NCBI GenBank assembly: GCA_017857235.1
Contig: JAFMDN010000008.1
Span: 1-42,755, forward strand
Reading direction: 5' to 3'
Source of the DNA: Methanobacteriota archaeon
GTDB lineage: Archaea; Thermoplasmatota; Thermoplasmata; Thermoplasmatales; GCA-001856825
Length of the DNA stretch: 42,755 nt
Part shown: in pieces, positions 33,446-41,939 of the stretch
How the letters are laid out: each line of letters opens with the position of its first letter
Numbering within the stretch: the first letter of the stretch is position 1
Translations under genes and position numbers: made by a program
Notes under the pieces: generated by a model
What the model saw: the letters and a program-made list of their open reading frames with translations, nothing else
Told to the model about the DNA's origin: nothing
Database searches by the model: none

Positions 33446-33528
33446 ATTTTTAATTTCAAATTTCATATAACTACTTTTTATCTAATGAATTGTCAAAATT
33501 TTAACATCTTTTCTATTATAAAATTTGG

Positions 33529-33548
33529 GTTATGGACTTGTTCATAAC
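33529..33548. promoter_or_regulatory. Inverted repeat in front of the surface-protein gene
   Basis: GTTATG and CATAAC form a 6-bp inverted repeat with 8 nt between, just downstream of a TATA-like CTATTATAAA (33513-33522) and near the predicted transcription start. It could be an operator or a leader hairpin. The gene itself has a GGAGGT ribosome-binding site at 33593-33598. Confidence 0.3.
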
Positions 33549-33608
33549 AATGGTTTAATAGTTAATTCGATTTACAGTGCGGTATAATCTAATGGAGGTA
33601 GTAACAAG

Positions 33609-36479
33609 ATGAGTTGGAATGCTGGGAAGATCTTAGCATTGGTAGCCATTGCCCTGCTCCTGGCAAGTGGCATGTACTATATGGCAGATGCCCAAATCAA
33701 AGGAGCAAGTCAGGTAAGTTTTGCATTTGTAACAATATCAAATAATATACCCATAACTGGGTTGACGGTTTATTTAGAATCACCTTCTGGTAATGTTATT
33801 CAGACAAATATAAGTTCACCATCTGTTGAATTTTCAGTCTATCCGGGAAATTATATAGTATATATTCCCAGCCAGAAGTTGAATGATGAAATTTATAATT
33901 ATGAATCTTTAAATATTGAAGTTAATAAATCTGGAGCTTTTTACAATGGACAACCTTTAACTTATGTATCATTGCAAAAGTTCCCAGTAAATTCAAATAT
34001 AATATTGAAGGTAAGCAACGGGGTACCGCAGTCCGTTTATTCTTACCTTAGTAATGGGCTTGAATTAGCATCAATCCAGAACGGAAGTACATTTACCATT
34101 AGTACAACAAACATTACCCAGACAGTGTTTATCCAGTACAATACTGGATCAGTGGCTTATTATACTGTGTCAATAACTCCAGTGGTTGGTAATAACTACC
34201 TGAATGTAAGCTTAGCCAACCTTAACGGTATCTCTGGATATGTGACCAGCACAAATGGTTCCGTGATCAAAAATCTCCAAGTATCAATATATCAAAACGG
34301 AATGCTGCTGGGAAGCCAGAATTTCTACGGTGGATACTTCCTTTTGACAATGCAACCCGGTTCTTACTACTTAGTTGTTTCAAGTCCAGGATACCTTCCA
34401 ACCGGTTTTAATGTTAATGTTTTGAGCAATAGTGGTATCACGTTCCAGACAGTTAAGCTTGTCCCAAGCATGGTACCACAAACTGAAGTTATTACCTTTA
34501 CACAAAATTTCAAGTCTCTAAAGGTTCAGGAATCCATTACAATAACAAATTCAACAATTCTTCTAACATTACCCTATTCTAATTCAGGTTCACTTTATGA
34601 TCAAATGAAGCTTTTAAATATGATAAGCAATGGAAAGAATACAATTTGGGAGATAATGAACTATTCAATTCCAACGGAGACCGTGAATAATATACTCTTC
34701 AATTCCTATTCTTACAATATGGTAAATTACTCCTCACAGTTGAGCCAGACGAACTATGGCGGCCAGTATGGATTTACATTCACTTATACTGCATATTATA
34801 CCCAGACAGTCAATGTTTCAAATACTAACACACTCCAAATTTATGTTAATAAAAATGGAGTATCTCAGAACTTTATTACTTACAACTATATTGTAAACAT
34901 TCCATCTGCGTACGAGAGGTCAAATATAATAAACCAGTCAATCGCTAATGTTACAGGTTATACAGGAACTATAAGTATAAGCAATTCAAACTTCAATGGT
35001 TGGCTTACAATAAAGTTAAGCCAGAGGGTTAAACCATCCATAACTCTATCTTCATTAATGTTCAGCTGGAGCGGTTATTTCGAGTCACCCATTGTAAATG
35101 ATTCAAGCTCCAATTTTACTTTCGTTGTACCGGCAAACAGGAATTTCTCACTAAATGCATCCAATGTTGCTTTTGATAACGTGCTAATGTTGGATAATTA
35201 CATGCAGATGAAGTTCAATTGGAACATATCTGGAGCATCCCTGACTGGTTACAATATAACAGATAATCTTCCTGCCGGAATATATCATTCCTCATTAATG
35301 GTAACGGATGTAGGTGGCAACGTAAACGAAACCAATTTCACAATAATTTCAGATTCAAATTCTCCAACCCTGTCACTTACGGTTGTGCAGGAAGGCAGGA
35401 CACTATTCAATAAGACATCGTCTTCATCTGGAACATATGTATTATGGGTAAATCAAACAGCTCCTGTTTATTTCAATGCTGTAAGGAGTAAGGACGTTCT
35501 GCCAAATGGCCAAAACAGCAGCCTACCATTGTTATTGAACTGGAATTTCACAGGTACAAAGAAAACAGGTTTGAACGTTACATATACCTTTGTTAAACCA
35601 ACATTCGGGTCTAAGTTCGTTTATGTCAATATAACACTAGAAAATGCTGCAGGTAATACAATAACCTGGAACCTCCAGGTACATGTCAATGATACCACAC
35701 CCCCAATTGCTGCATTCACGATTTACAATTCAACCGGAAAAGCCGTAACATCTGCAAAGGAATATGAAATGCTAACATTCAACGCATCAAAGTCATTTGC
35801 ACCTAATGGAGGATACATAGTATCATACAACTGGACAATATATTATGCGAACGGGACAAAGGCTCCAATTAATGTTGTATATAACATGACAAATGTAACA
35901 TCCAATATGTCAGTTGTAAAGGTATCATTCATACAATACGGAACATTCAAAGTCTCACTTGAAGTGACAGACCAATCCAATCACCATTCCTTTGATAATG
36001 TTAGCTTGTTTGTTTCAGCAGTAAGGCCTGAATTAGAAATATTGAATGTCACATATCCCAAATCCTTTGAGCAGGGATCTCCTGCAACAATGAAACTGGA
36101 ATTGAAGAATGTAGGATTAGAGAATGCCACGCAGTATTACATTACAGTTACAATCAACGGTAAGGTAATTGAAAATAAATCTTTCACAAATGTGATTGAG
36201 CCCAACAAAGCAATAAACCTAACATTAGTAATTTACCCACCAAGCTCTGGCCAATATACCATGGTAATAAAGGTATATGCTGTCGGGCAACCAAGCTTCT
36301 TCAATACGAATACCGAGGTTACAAAAGCTATATCTGTATCACAGCCAGCATACCTCTTACCACTGATAATCGCAGTGGTTGTAATAGCAATAGGCATATT
36401 GGCATATGCTTACTACAGTCTTTCAAGGAGAAAGAAAGAAGGTGGCAAGGAAGAGAAGCAAATAAGGAAACTTAAATAA
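33609..36479 (+). CDS. Large cell-surface protein with PKD-like domains and C-terminal anchor
   Basis: 956 residues. A signal helix (about 7-28, ILALVAIALLLASG) leads to an outer region of beta-sandwich modules. Two look like carboxypeptidase-regulatory/transthyretin folds (about 35-100 and 205-280), then a long Asn/Ser/Thr-rich stretch, PKD-like modules (about 490-590, 600-690 and 700-800; FNASKSFAPNGG is typical) and a CARDB-like module (about 810-890). A transmembrane helix (about 915-938) and a basic tail RRKKEGGKEEKQ anchor it. Sequons for N-glycosylation are abundant. It likely forms part of the surface coat or an adhesin of a wall-less cell. Single gene with its own leader. Confidence 0.75.
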   Translation: MSWNAGKILALVAIALLLASGMYYMADAQIKGASQVSFAFVTISNNIPITGLTVYLESPSGNVIQTNISSPSVEFSVYPGNYIVYIPSQKLNDEIYNYESLNIEVNKSGAFYNGQPLTYVSLQKFPVNSNIILKVSNGVPQSVYSYLSNGLELASIQNGSTFTISTTNITQTVFIQYNTGSVAYYTVSITPVVGNNYLNVSLANLNGISGYVTSTNGSVIKNLQVSIYQNGMLLGSQNFYGGYFLLTMQPGSYYLVVSSPGYLPTGFNVNVLSNSGITFQTVKLVPSMVPQTEVITFTQNFKSLKVQESITITNSTILLTLPYSNSGSLYDQMKLLNMISNGKNTIWEIMNYSIPTETVNNILFNSYSYNMVNYSSQLSQTNYGGQYGFTFTYTAYYTQTVNVSNTNTLQIYVNKNGVSQNFITYNYIVNIPSAYERSNIINQSIANVTGYTGTISISNSNFNGWLTIKLSQRVKPSITLSSLMFSWSGYFESPIVNDSSSNFTFVVPANRNFSLNASNVAFDNVLMLDNYMQMKFNWNISGASLTGYNITDNLPAGIYHSSLMVTDVGGNVNETNFTIISDSNSPTLSLTVVQEGRTLFNKTSSSSGTYVLWVNQTAPVYFNAVRSKDVLPNGQNSSLPLLLNWNFTGTKKTGLNVTYTFVKPTFGSKFVYVNITLENAAGNTITWNLQVHVNDTTPPIAAFTIYNSTGKAVTSAKEYEMLTFNASKSFAPNGGYIVSYNWTIYYANGTKAPINVVYNMTNVTSNMSVVKVSFIQYGTFKVSLEVTDQSNHHSFDNVSLFVSAVRPELEILNVTYPKSFEQGSPATMKLELKNVGLENATQYYITVTINGKVIENKSFTNVIEPNKAINLTLVIYPPSSGQYTMVIKVYAVGQPSFFNTNTEVTKAISVSQPAYLLPLIIAVVVIAIGILAYAYYSLSRRKKEGGKEEKQIRKLK

Positions 36480-36493
36480 AAAATTTATTTTTT

Positions 36494-38089
36494 TTATAAT
36501 TTTTCAGTTATTTCTAATCCTAAAGTTTCCATGGCATCTTTTAATACCATATTGAACGCCTTAACTATTTCTAATCTTCTGTCCCTATTCTCAGGGTCCT
36601 TTAAAACAGGGCAATCTCTATAGAATTGATTGAAAGTTGAAGCAAGTTCATAAATGTAGCGGGCTAACCTGTCAGGCCTATAGGTCCTTCCGGCTTCTTC
36701 TAGTATATCCGTATAATCTCCCATCTTTTTTATCAGTTCTATTTCTCTTTCCACGAATTTATTATCACCTTTATTGAAGGATTCAGTCTTGTTCAGAATG
36801 GAGTTACTTCTTGCATAGGAATACATTATGAATGGAGCGGATTCACCTTCGAAATTAAGGGCATCTTCCCATGTAAAAGTTATGGGCTTTTCTGGAGAAT
36901 ACCTAATTATATTATACCTGACAGCTGAATGCCCTATTCTGGTTGCAAGATCCTTTATGGAGTTCTCATCCAGATCAGGATGTCTTTTCCTTACTTCGTC
37001 TTCAGCCAATTGCACGCTTTCTTCCAGAAGATCCCTTAAATAGATTACATTTCCCCTCCTCGTGCTCATTTTTCCTTCCTTTGTGATTACATATGAATAA
37101 AATATTACCTTAATGTTTTCAATTCCAAGCAATTTCAGTACATAAGTAAGATTTTGAAAATGCAGTTTATGGTCTTCTCCGAGTACATCAATCGGTACAT
37201 TGAAATTTTTGGCTTTATAAATATGGTAAGCTATATCCCTGGTGAAATAAAGTGAAGTTCCATTGCTCCTTTTAAGGTATATCTTGTCATCATTATATTC
37301 TATATATTTAGCTCCATTTTCATCCTTTAGAAAGGGTTCCAGTTTTTCAAGAACTCCCTTAACATCTCCGTTTAAAATAAAATCACTTTCCCAAACGATT
37401 CCATCAAATCTAATTCCCAATGAATAAAGATCCCTTAAAACATCCTCCAATAGCATTTCTAATCTGGTTCTGGTAGACTTTAAAAAATCGATATCACCTT
37501 GTTCTGCTCTTAGCATATATTCTTCAATTTTAGATTTGTATTGTTCAATATTTTCGTATACTCTTCTATAGGCTTCTGTGTAACTCAGATCTGGAAAAAT
37601 TTCCATTCCGATTAGAAGGGCTTCCACCTGAGTTCCTATATCATTCATATAATATTCTACTCTTACTTCATTCCCCAACCTTCTTAAAATTCTCGCCATA
37701 GTATCTCCTATGATTGAGTTTCTAGCCCTTCCAATGTGTAAAGGACCAGTGGGATTGGCGCTTGTATGTTCTATCAGATATTTAAGACCTCCCTCATTTT
37801 TCTTGAAATCACCAGAATTTATGAAATCGAGAACAGTCCTTGCATATTTTTCAGGATTGAAGGTAATATTAATGAACTTGCCAGACTTCTGAAATTTTAT
37901 ATTTTCATCGCAAAGTTTCTCTACACTTTCCTGAGGTACATCTATTTTTAACTTTTGTGTATCCCATACCAGATCTCCGAATTTAGGATTTGGTTTATAG
38001 ATTATCAGTGGATCTTTAATTTGTAACTCTTTTGCTAATCTTTCTATTTTTTGCTTGGCTAAATCCTCAAAAAACCTTCTTGGATTCAT
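36494..38089 (-). CDS. argS: Arginyl-tRNA synthetase
   Basis: 531 residues, slightly short for the family. The class I motif appears as HIGR in TGPLHIGRARNSIIGD (about 113-128) instead of HIGH, as is common in ArgRS, and the KMSKS loop as GKMSTRRGN near 333. The N-terminal additional domain (1-90) and C-terminal DALR anticodon-binding domain (AFMVLK-like end) are present. It charges tRNA-Arg. It lies 5 nt downstream of a DUF72 gene, so the two are co-transcribed. Confidence 0.95.
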   Translation of the reverse strand: MNPRRFFEDLAKQKIERLAKELQIKDPLIIYKPNPKFGDLVWDTQKLKIDVPQESVEKLCDENIKFQKSGKFINITFNPEKYARTVLDFINSGDFKKNEGGLKYLIEHTSANPTGPLHIGRARNSIIGDTMARILRRLGNEVRVEYYMNDIGTQVEALLIGMEIFPDLSYTEAYRRVYENIEQYKSKIEEYMLRAEQGDIDFLKSTRTRLEMLLEDVLRDLYSLGIRFDGIVWESDFILNGDVKGVLEKLEPFLKDENGAKYIEYNDDKIYLKRSNGTSLYFTRDIAYHIYKAKNFNVPIDVLGEDHKLHFQNLTYVLKLLGIENIKVIFYSYVITKEGKMSTRRGNVIYLRDLLEESVQLAEDEVRKRHPDLDENSIKDLATRIGHSAVRYNIIRYSPEKPITFTWEDALNFEGESAPFIMYSYARSNSILNKTESFNKGDNKFVEREIELIKKMGDYTDILEEAGRTYRPDRLARYIYELASTFNQFYRDCPVLKDPENRDRRLEIVKAFNMVLKDAMETLGLEITEKL

Positions 38090-38094
38090 ACAGA

Positions 38095-38958
38095 TTACTC
38101 CATCTCCAATTCAAAAGACGAAAGGTCTCTTTGGTTATAACCCTTTTTATCTACATTTATGCCTAAAAGCCGAGAAAATTCGAGTGCATTTATGGCTGCC
38201 TTTGCATACGCGTGATTATTAAAATATATAAAAACATCCCCATTCATTCTCTTTACGAGATCCACCCACGGCAATAATTCTTCAATACTATACAAATAAT
38301 CGTACCTGTTTAATCTTCCATCATTGACATCATGCTTAAACCAAATATCATAGTTTCTGCCATGAAATCTAACATAGGAAAAATCAGCAGTTGGATAGTA
38401 GAAAGGGTTGAATAATGGAGAATCAATTGATACTAATGCAACGTTATGATCATAAAGTATCTTCAAAAAACTTTCCAGAATGCCAGGAACAAGAAAGCCC
38501 CTATTTCTTATTTCCATGGAATTTCTATAATCCTTAACATTTATAGAACCTAAGAAATCATTAATCCTTTTGATTATTGTTTGATCCTTTTCGGGATTTA
38601 AAAATGGTGATAATTGGATTAATGCTGCCCCAAGTTTACCTTCTTTCCTAAAAGGTTCTAATACATCCCTTTGAAATTCATTTGCTATGTCTATGGATTT
38701 TCCTTCAAATGGGTTTTGAGAATGGGTAACTTCCTGAGGGTATTTGAAGGAAAATATAAAACCTTCAACAGCCCTAGCTTTCCTAATCCATGAAATTACA
38801 GTTTCTCTTTGCGGGAAAGAATAGAAAGAGGAATTTATTTCCGTTGTATTAAAAAATCTTGAATAGTAATGGAAAAAATACTTCTTATCGAGACCTTCGG
38901 GATAGAATTTTCCAATCCAATCATCATATTGAAAGCCCGAGCATCCAATGTAAATCAT
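38095..38958 (-). CDS. DUF72 family protein
   Basis: 287 residues. IYIGCSGFQYDDWIGKFYPEG (2-22 region) and the TEINSSFYSFP segment are hallmarks of DUF72, a TIM-barrel family of unknown activity related to YecE. FSFKYPQEVTHSQ and the late YIYFNNHAYAKAAINA-type segment (here DVFIYFNNHAYAKAA) are also conserved. First gene of the argS operon. No function is proposed. Confidence 0.88.
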   Translation of the reverse strand: MIYIGCSGFQYDDWIGKFYPEGLDKKYFFHYYSRFFNTTEINSSFYSFPQRETVISWIRKARAVEGFIFSFKYPQEVTHSQNPFEGKSIDIANEFQRDVLEPFRKEGKLGAALIQLSPFLNPEKDQTIIKRINDFLGSINVKDYRNSMEIRNRGFLVPGILESFLKILYDHNVALVSIDSPLFNPFYYPTADFSYVRFHGRNYDIWFKHDVNDGRLNRYDYLYSIEELLPWVDLVKRMNGDVFIYFNNHAYAKAAINALEFSRLLGINVDKKGYNQRDLSSFELEME

Positions 38959-39009
38959 ACATTTGATATTGGATTTGAGAGATAATTATTTTATGTATGT
39001 CTCATATCT

Positions 39010-39255
39010 ATGAAAGAAATGGTAAATGAAAACATAATAAATCTAGAAAATTTCGACCCAGTTACACTTTTCAATCTTAAGAAGGAGGTTTACCTTTATT
39101 TGACCGCAAAAATATTATTTGAAAACAAAAGTGGAGATCCTGAAAAGCTGCAAAAATATATGAGTGAAAGAATAGATATAATAGAAAAAATAGCTAAAGT
39201 ATGTAGGCCGTTCAAGGTAGTTGAAAAAGGGACAACTTTAATGGAGGTGCCATAG
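39010..39255 (+). CDS. Small helical protein of unknown function
   Basis: 81 residues, mostly alpha-helical and charged, with no cysteine or transmembrane helix. No family recognised. Its stop codon touches the ATG of the CBS-domain gene, and a GGAGG site for that gene lies in its final codons, so the two are co-translated. The conserved-looking context (unknown-CBS-tgtA) suggests a real gene. Confidence 0.62.
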   Translation: MKEMVNENIINLENFDPVTLFNLKKEVYLYLTAKILFENKSGDPEKLQKYMSERIDIIEKIAKVCRPFKVVEKGTTLMEVP

Positions 39256-39786
39256 ATGAAAGAAATCAAAGTAGAAGAAGTAATGACCAGAAATCCAATC
39301 ATTATAGAAAAGGAAATTAGCATAATGGATGCAGCAAAAATAATGAAAATTGAAAGGATAGGATCTTTAATAGTTAGACTAAGCAAAAATGAATATGGAA
39401 TTATTACCGAAAGGGACATAATTTACAAGGTAGTAGCACAGGGTTTGGATCCAGCTATTACAAAGGTAGAAACTGTTATGACATTTCCGATAATAACAAT
39501 CGGTCCAGACCTGAACTTGGAAGATGCAGCCAATATTATGTGGAAGCATAGAATTAGGAGACTTCCAGTCGTTAGTGACGGCAAAATAATAGGTATACTC
39601 ACGGAAAATGACATAATCAGGTTATCCCCAGGATTGATAGAGGTTACTAGGGAAGTATTTGAGCAAACACAACCTCTGGTCTCAGGCGTAAGGGGGTATT
39701 GTGATAAGTGCAGGAAATATGATGAAAACTTGATATATAAGGCTGGAAAGTACTATTGCCAGGAATGTTTTCATAAATTGGAATAG
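39256..39786 (+). CDS. CBS-domain pair protein with C-terminal zinc ribbon
   Basis: 176 residues. Two CBS motifs (about 7-60 and 70-125; VEEVMTRNPIIIEKE and VETVMTFPIITIGPD) form one adenine-nucleotide-binding Bateman module. The last 35 residues hold CDKC and CQEC pairs, a single zinc ribbon. Such proteins sense energy state; the partner is unknown. It stands between an unknown gene and tgtA in a tight operon (0 and 6 nt gaps). Confidence 0.85.
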   Translation: MKEIKVEEVMTRNPIIIEKEISIMDAAKIMKIERIGSLIVRLSKNEYGIITERDIIYKVVAQGLDPAITKVETVMTFPIITIGPDLNLEDAANIMWKHRIRRLPVVSDGKIIGILTENDIIRLSPGLIEVTREVFEQTQPLVSGVRGYCDKCRKYDENLIYKAGKYYCQECFHKLE

Positions 39787-39792
39787 ATATTT

Positions 39793-40857
39793 ATGAATGA
39801 TAAAATACTTAAAACAAAGCATGGGGAGATAGAACTCCCTCTGTTTATGCCTGTCGCTACAAGAGGGTTTATAAAGGCCATGCCTTGGAAAAAAGTAAAT
39901 GAAATGAACATAAAGGCTGTAATATCCAATTCTGTGCATTTATCAATAACCCCAGGTCTTGAGAAAATTAAGGCCAAGGGTGGAATAAATGGATATACTG
40001 GGTTCGAAGGCTCTTACTTTACAGATTCGGGAGGCTTCCAGATCATAAGGGAGGAGTTAGTGGATATTGATGATGAAGGGATAGTTTTTAAAGATAAGAA
40101 ATCTGGAGTTCAAATAAAAGTAACTCCTGAAAAGAGTTCTGAAATTCAGGAAATAATCAATTCAGACGTTGCTATGATGCTGGATGATTGCCCTCCATAT
40201 GGATCACCGAAAGAAAGATATGAAATATCCATTGAAAGGACTTATAGATGGGGGAAAATATTCTTGCAAAAAAGGGTTCCAGGTCAATTAAGATTTTCCA
40301 TATTCCAAGGAGGTTATGACTATGATCTGAGAAAGAAATCCCTAGATCTGATGCTCTCTCTTCCTTCTGATGGAATTGCTATAGGTGGGTTAAAAATTGG
40401 AGAGCCTAAAGAAGTTACGGATAAAATAGTTGAATATGTGGTTCCATTAATTCCAAAGGATATGCCCATTTATTTGATGGGGGTAGGTGATCCATTGTCC
40501 ATATATGAGTATTCATTAAAGGGAATAGATATATTTGATTCAACCTATCCTACCAGAAATGCAAGGCACGGTTATGCATTAACTTCAAAAGGACCTATAA
40601 ATCTGAAGGCTAGCAAATACTCTATGGATTTTAATCCCATAGAATCGGGATGTGAATGTGAGGCTTGTAGGTATTACCATAGGAGTGGCCTCAGAGAATT
40701 ATTAAAAAGTGAAGATCCTCAGTTCCATTACCTGGTAACAGTTCATAACATAACATTCATGCAGAAACTGATGAAAACTTTAAGAGAAAATGTGGATATG
40801 GCCAAGGATATGGTAAAACATTATGTAAAGGATCCTAATACCCAAATTCAAGGGTAG
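39793..40857 (+). CDS. tgtA: Archaeosine tRNA-guanine transglycosylase, catalytic part (split type)
   Basis: 354 residues. Catalytic TIM barrel: the first aspartate is in YFTDSGGFQ near 73-81 and the nucleophile region in DIFDSTYPTRNARHG near 247-262. Zinc ligands are C-x-C-x2-C plus histidine in GCECEACRYYH and beyond. It swaps guanine-15 of tRNA for preQ0. Complete archaeal enzymes have about 200 more residues with a PUA domain; here the protein stops after the catalytic domain, as in split-type arcTGTs known from Thermoplasma. The C-terminal part must be encoded elsewhere. The stop codon lies inside the following tRNA gene. Confidence 0.92.
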   Translation: MNDKILKTKHGEIELPLFMPVATRGFIKAMPWKKVNEMNIKAVISNSVHLSITPGLEKIKAKGGINGYTGFEGSYFTDSGGFQIIREELVDIDDEGIVFKDKKSGVQIKVTPEKSSEIQEIINSDVAMMLDDCPPYGSPKERYEISIERTYRWGKIFLQKRVPGQLRFSIFQGGYDYDLRKKSLDLMLSLPSDGIAIGGLKIGEPKEVTDKIVEYVVPLIPKDMPIYLMGVGDPLSIYEYSLKGIDIFDSTYPTRNARHGYALTSKGPINLKASKYSMDFNPIESGCECEACRYYHRSGLRELLKSEDPQFHYLVTVHNITFMQKLMKTLRENVDMAKDMVKHYVKDPNTQIQG

Positions 40858-40923
40858 GTGGCAGAGCGGCGATGCGCGGGACTGCAGATCCCGTTTATTG
40901 GGGTTCGAATCCCCACCTACCCT
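40852..40923 (+). tRNA. tRNA-Cys (anticodon GCA)
   Basis: Full cloverleaf: acceptor GGGTAGG/CCTACCC (40852-40858 with 40916-40922), anticodon stem CGGGA/TCCCG with loop CTGCAGA, T arm TGGGG-TTCGAAT-CCCCA, discriminator T at 40923 and no encoded CCA. The anticodon is GCA (cysteine). No intron. G15 is present, the position modified to archaeosine. The first six bases are shared with the last two codons of tgtA (GGG TAG). Confidence 0.95.
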
Positions 40924-41159
40924 TTCTTAACCTTCAATTTTTGATAAATTTAAGAGATAAAACTTAAGGGAAAGATTCCAAAACTCTAATAGATTCCAGA
41001 ACTCTAATTAGAAGTAATAATTAAATGAAGGAAATGCGAATTTCTCAGATTATAAATTTATATAAAGAATGCAGAACTTATTTCGCAGGTATATCTATCA
41101 GAATCTTAAAAATTATAAGATAATGAAATGTAAAAAGAAATCCAATAAAGAATTGCTGT

Positions 41160-41939
41160 TTATTTCTTATCAAAAAAGACATCAGCAATCTGGGAAATTT
41201 TATTCATTATTCTAGAGTCCATGCCACGAATCCAGATTAACTGTTTTATTAATTCAAACTCGAGCTCATCAAGTTTATCGGAAGGAAAATTAATCATATC
41301 AAAAGGTAAAATAGATTTATAGAGAATTAAATTCTTTCCTTTCCCCTTATATTTGCAATTGATCTCTCCTTCTATGATTTTATCCCATTCTTCTTTATTT
41401 ATTTCCCCTAATGCCCTTTTAAGTATGCATTCTGATGAAATTCGTACAAAATTCCATGAAAAAGCTTTACCTTTGAAACTCAAAATTGTCCCGAAGTTCA
41501 GAATGTAGAAATCAATTTTATCAAGGTAAACTTTCTTTCCTTTATCCTTAGAAAATTTGGAATAATCTGATTTCATGAATTCCGATATCGTTTCAGCTAA
41601 TGCATCTGTTTCTGGAATTGAAGTAGAGAAATAGAGATACTCTTTAACAAATCTACCCCTTAAAGGCACATATTCATCTACATTGGCGTAGGATAACACA
41701 TATATACCATCAATGGAATTGATGGCACTGGCCAGGGCCATACAGTTCCCAAACTCAGCTTCTATTAGATTGGTTGAAGACCTAACAAATGAGTCTGTCC
41801 TTGAGGAAAAATAAACTTTTCTAATTCCCATTCTACTTGTTATCTTATTAATTTCACCCATCACAGTCCTAATCCCTGGTTGATATTGTACTCCATGAAA
41901 ACTAGAATCATATCCTATTTTAATTAGACAATATGGCAT
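41160..41939 (-). CDS. truA: tRNA pseudouridine synthase TruA
   Basis: 259 residues from the ATG at 41939. A GAGGAG site lies just upstream, while the longer frame from 41987 would sit within the previous gene and lacks similarity. The catalytic aspartate is in FSSRTDSFVRS near 44-54 (family SGRTDxGVHA), with KEYLYF and FSWNFVRISSEC also matching. It makes pseudouridine at positions 38-40 of the anticodon arm. It overlaps the alkyltransferase/EndoV gene by 20 nt. The motif is divergent but the key aspartate is kept. Confidence 0.85.
   Translation of the reverse strand: MPYCLIKIGYDSSFHGVQYQPGIRTVMGEINKITSRMGIRKVYFSSRTDSFVRSSTNLIEAEFGNCMALASAINSIDGIYVLSYANVDEYVPLRGRFVKEYLYFSTSIPETDALAETISEFMKSDYSKFSKDKGKKVYLDKIDFYILNFGTILSFKGKAFSWNFVRISSECILKRALGEINKEEWDKIIEGEINCKYKGKGKNLILYKSILPFDMINFPSDKLDELEFELIKQLIWIRGMDSRIMNKISQIADVFFDKK

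Noticed and set aside
40924-41159. Hidden gene in the 236-nt gap after tRNA-Cys
   Set aside because: There is a TATA-like ATTATAAATTTATATAAA near 41050-41066 and a small repeated ACTCTAAT, but the only frame after it is about 30 codons, lysine-rich and antisense to the truA end.
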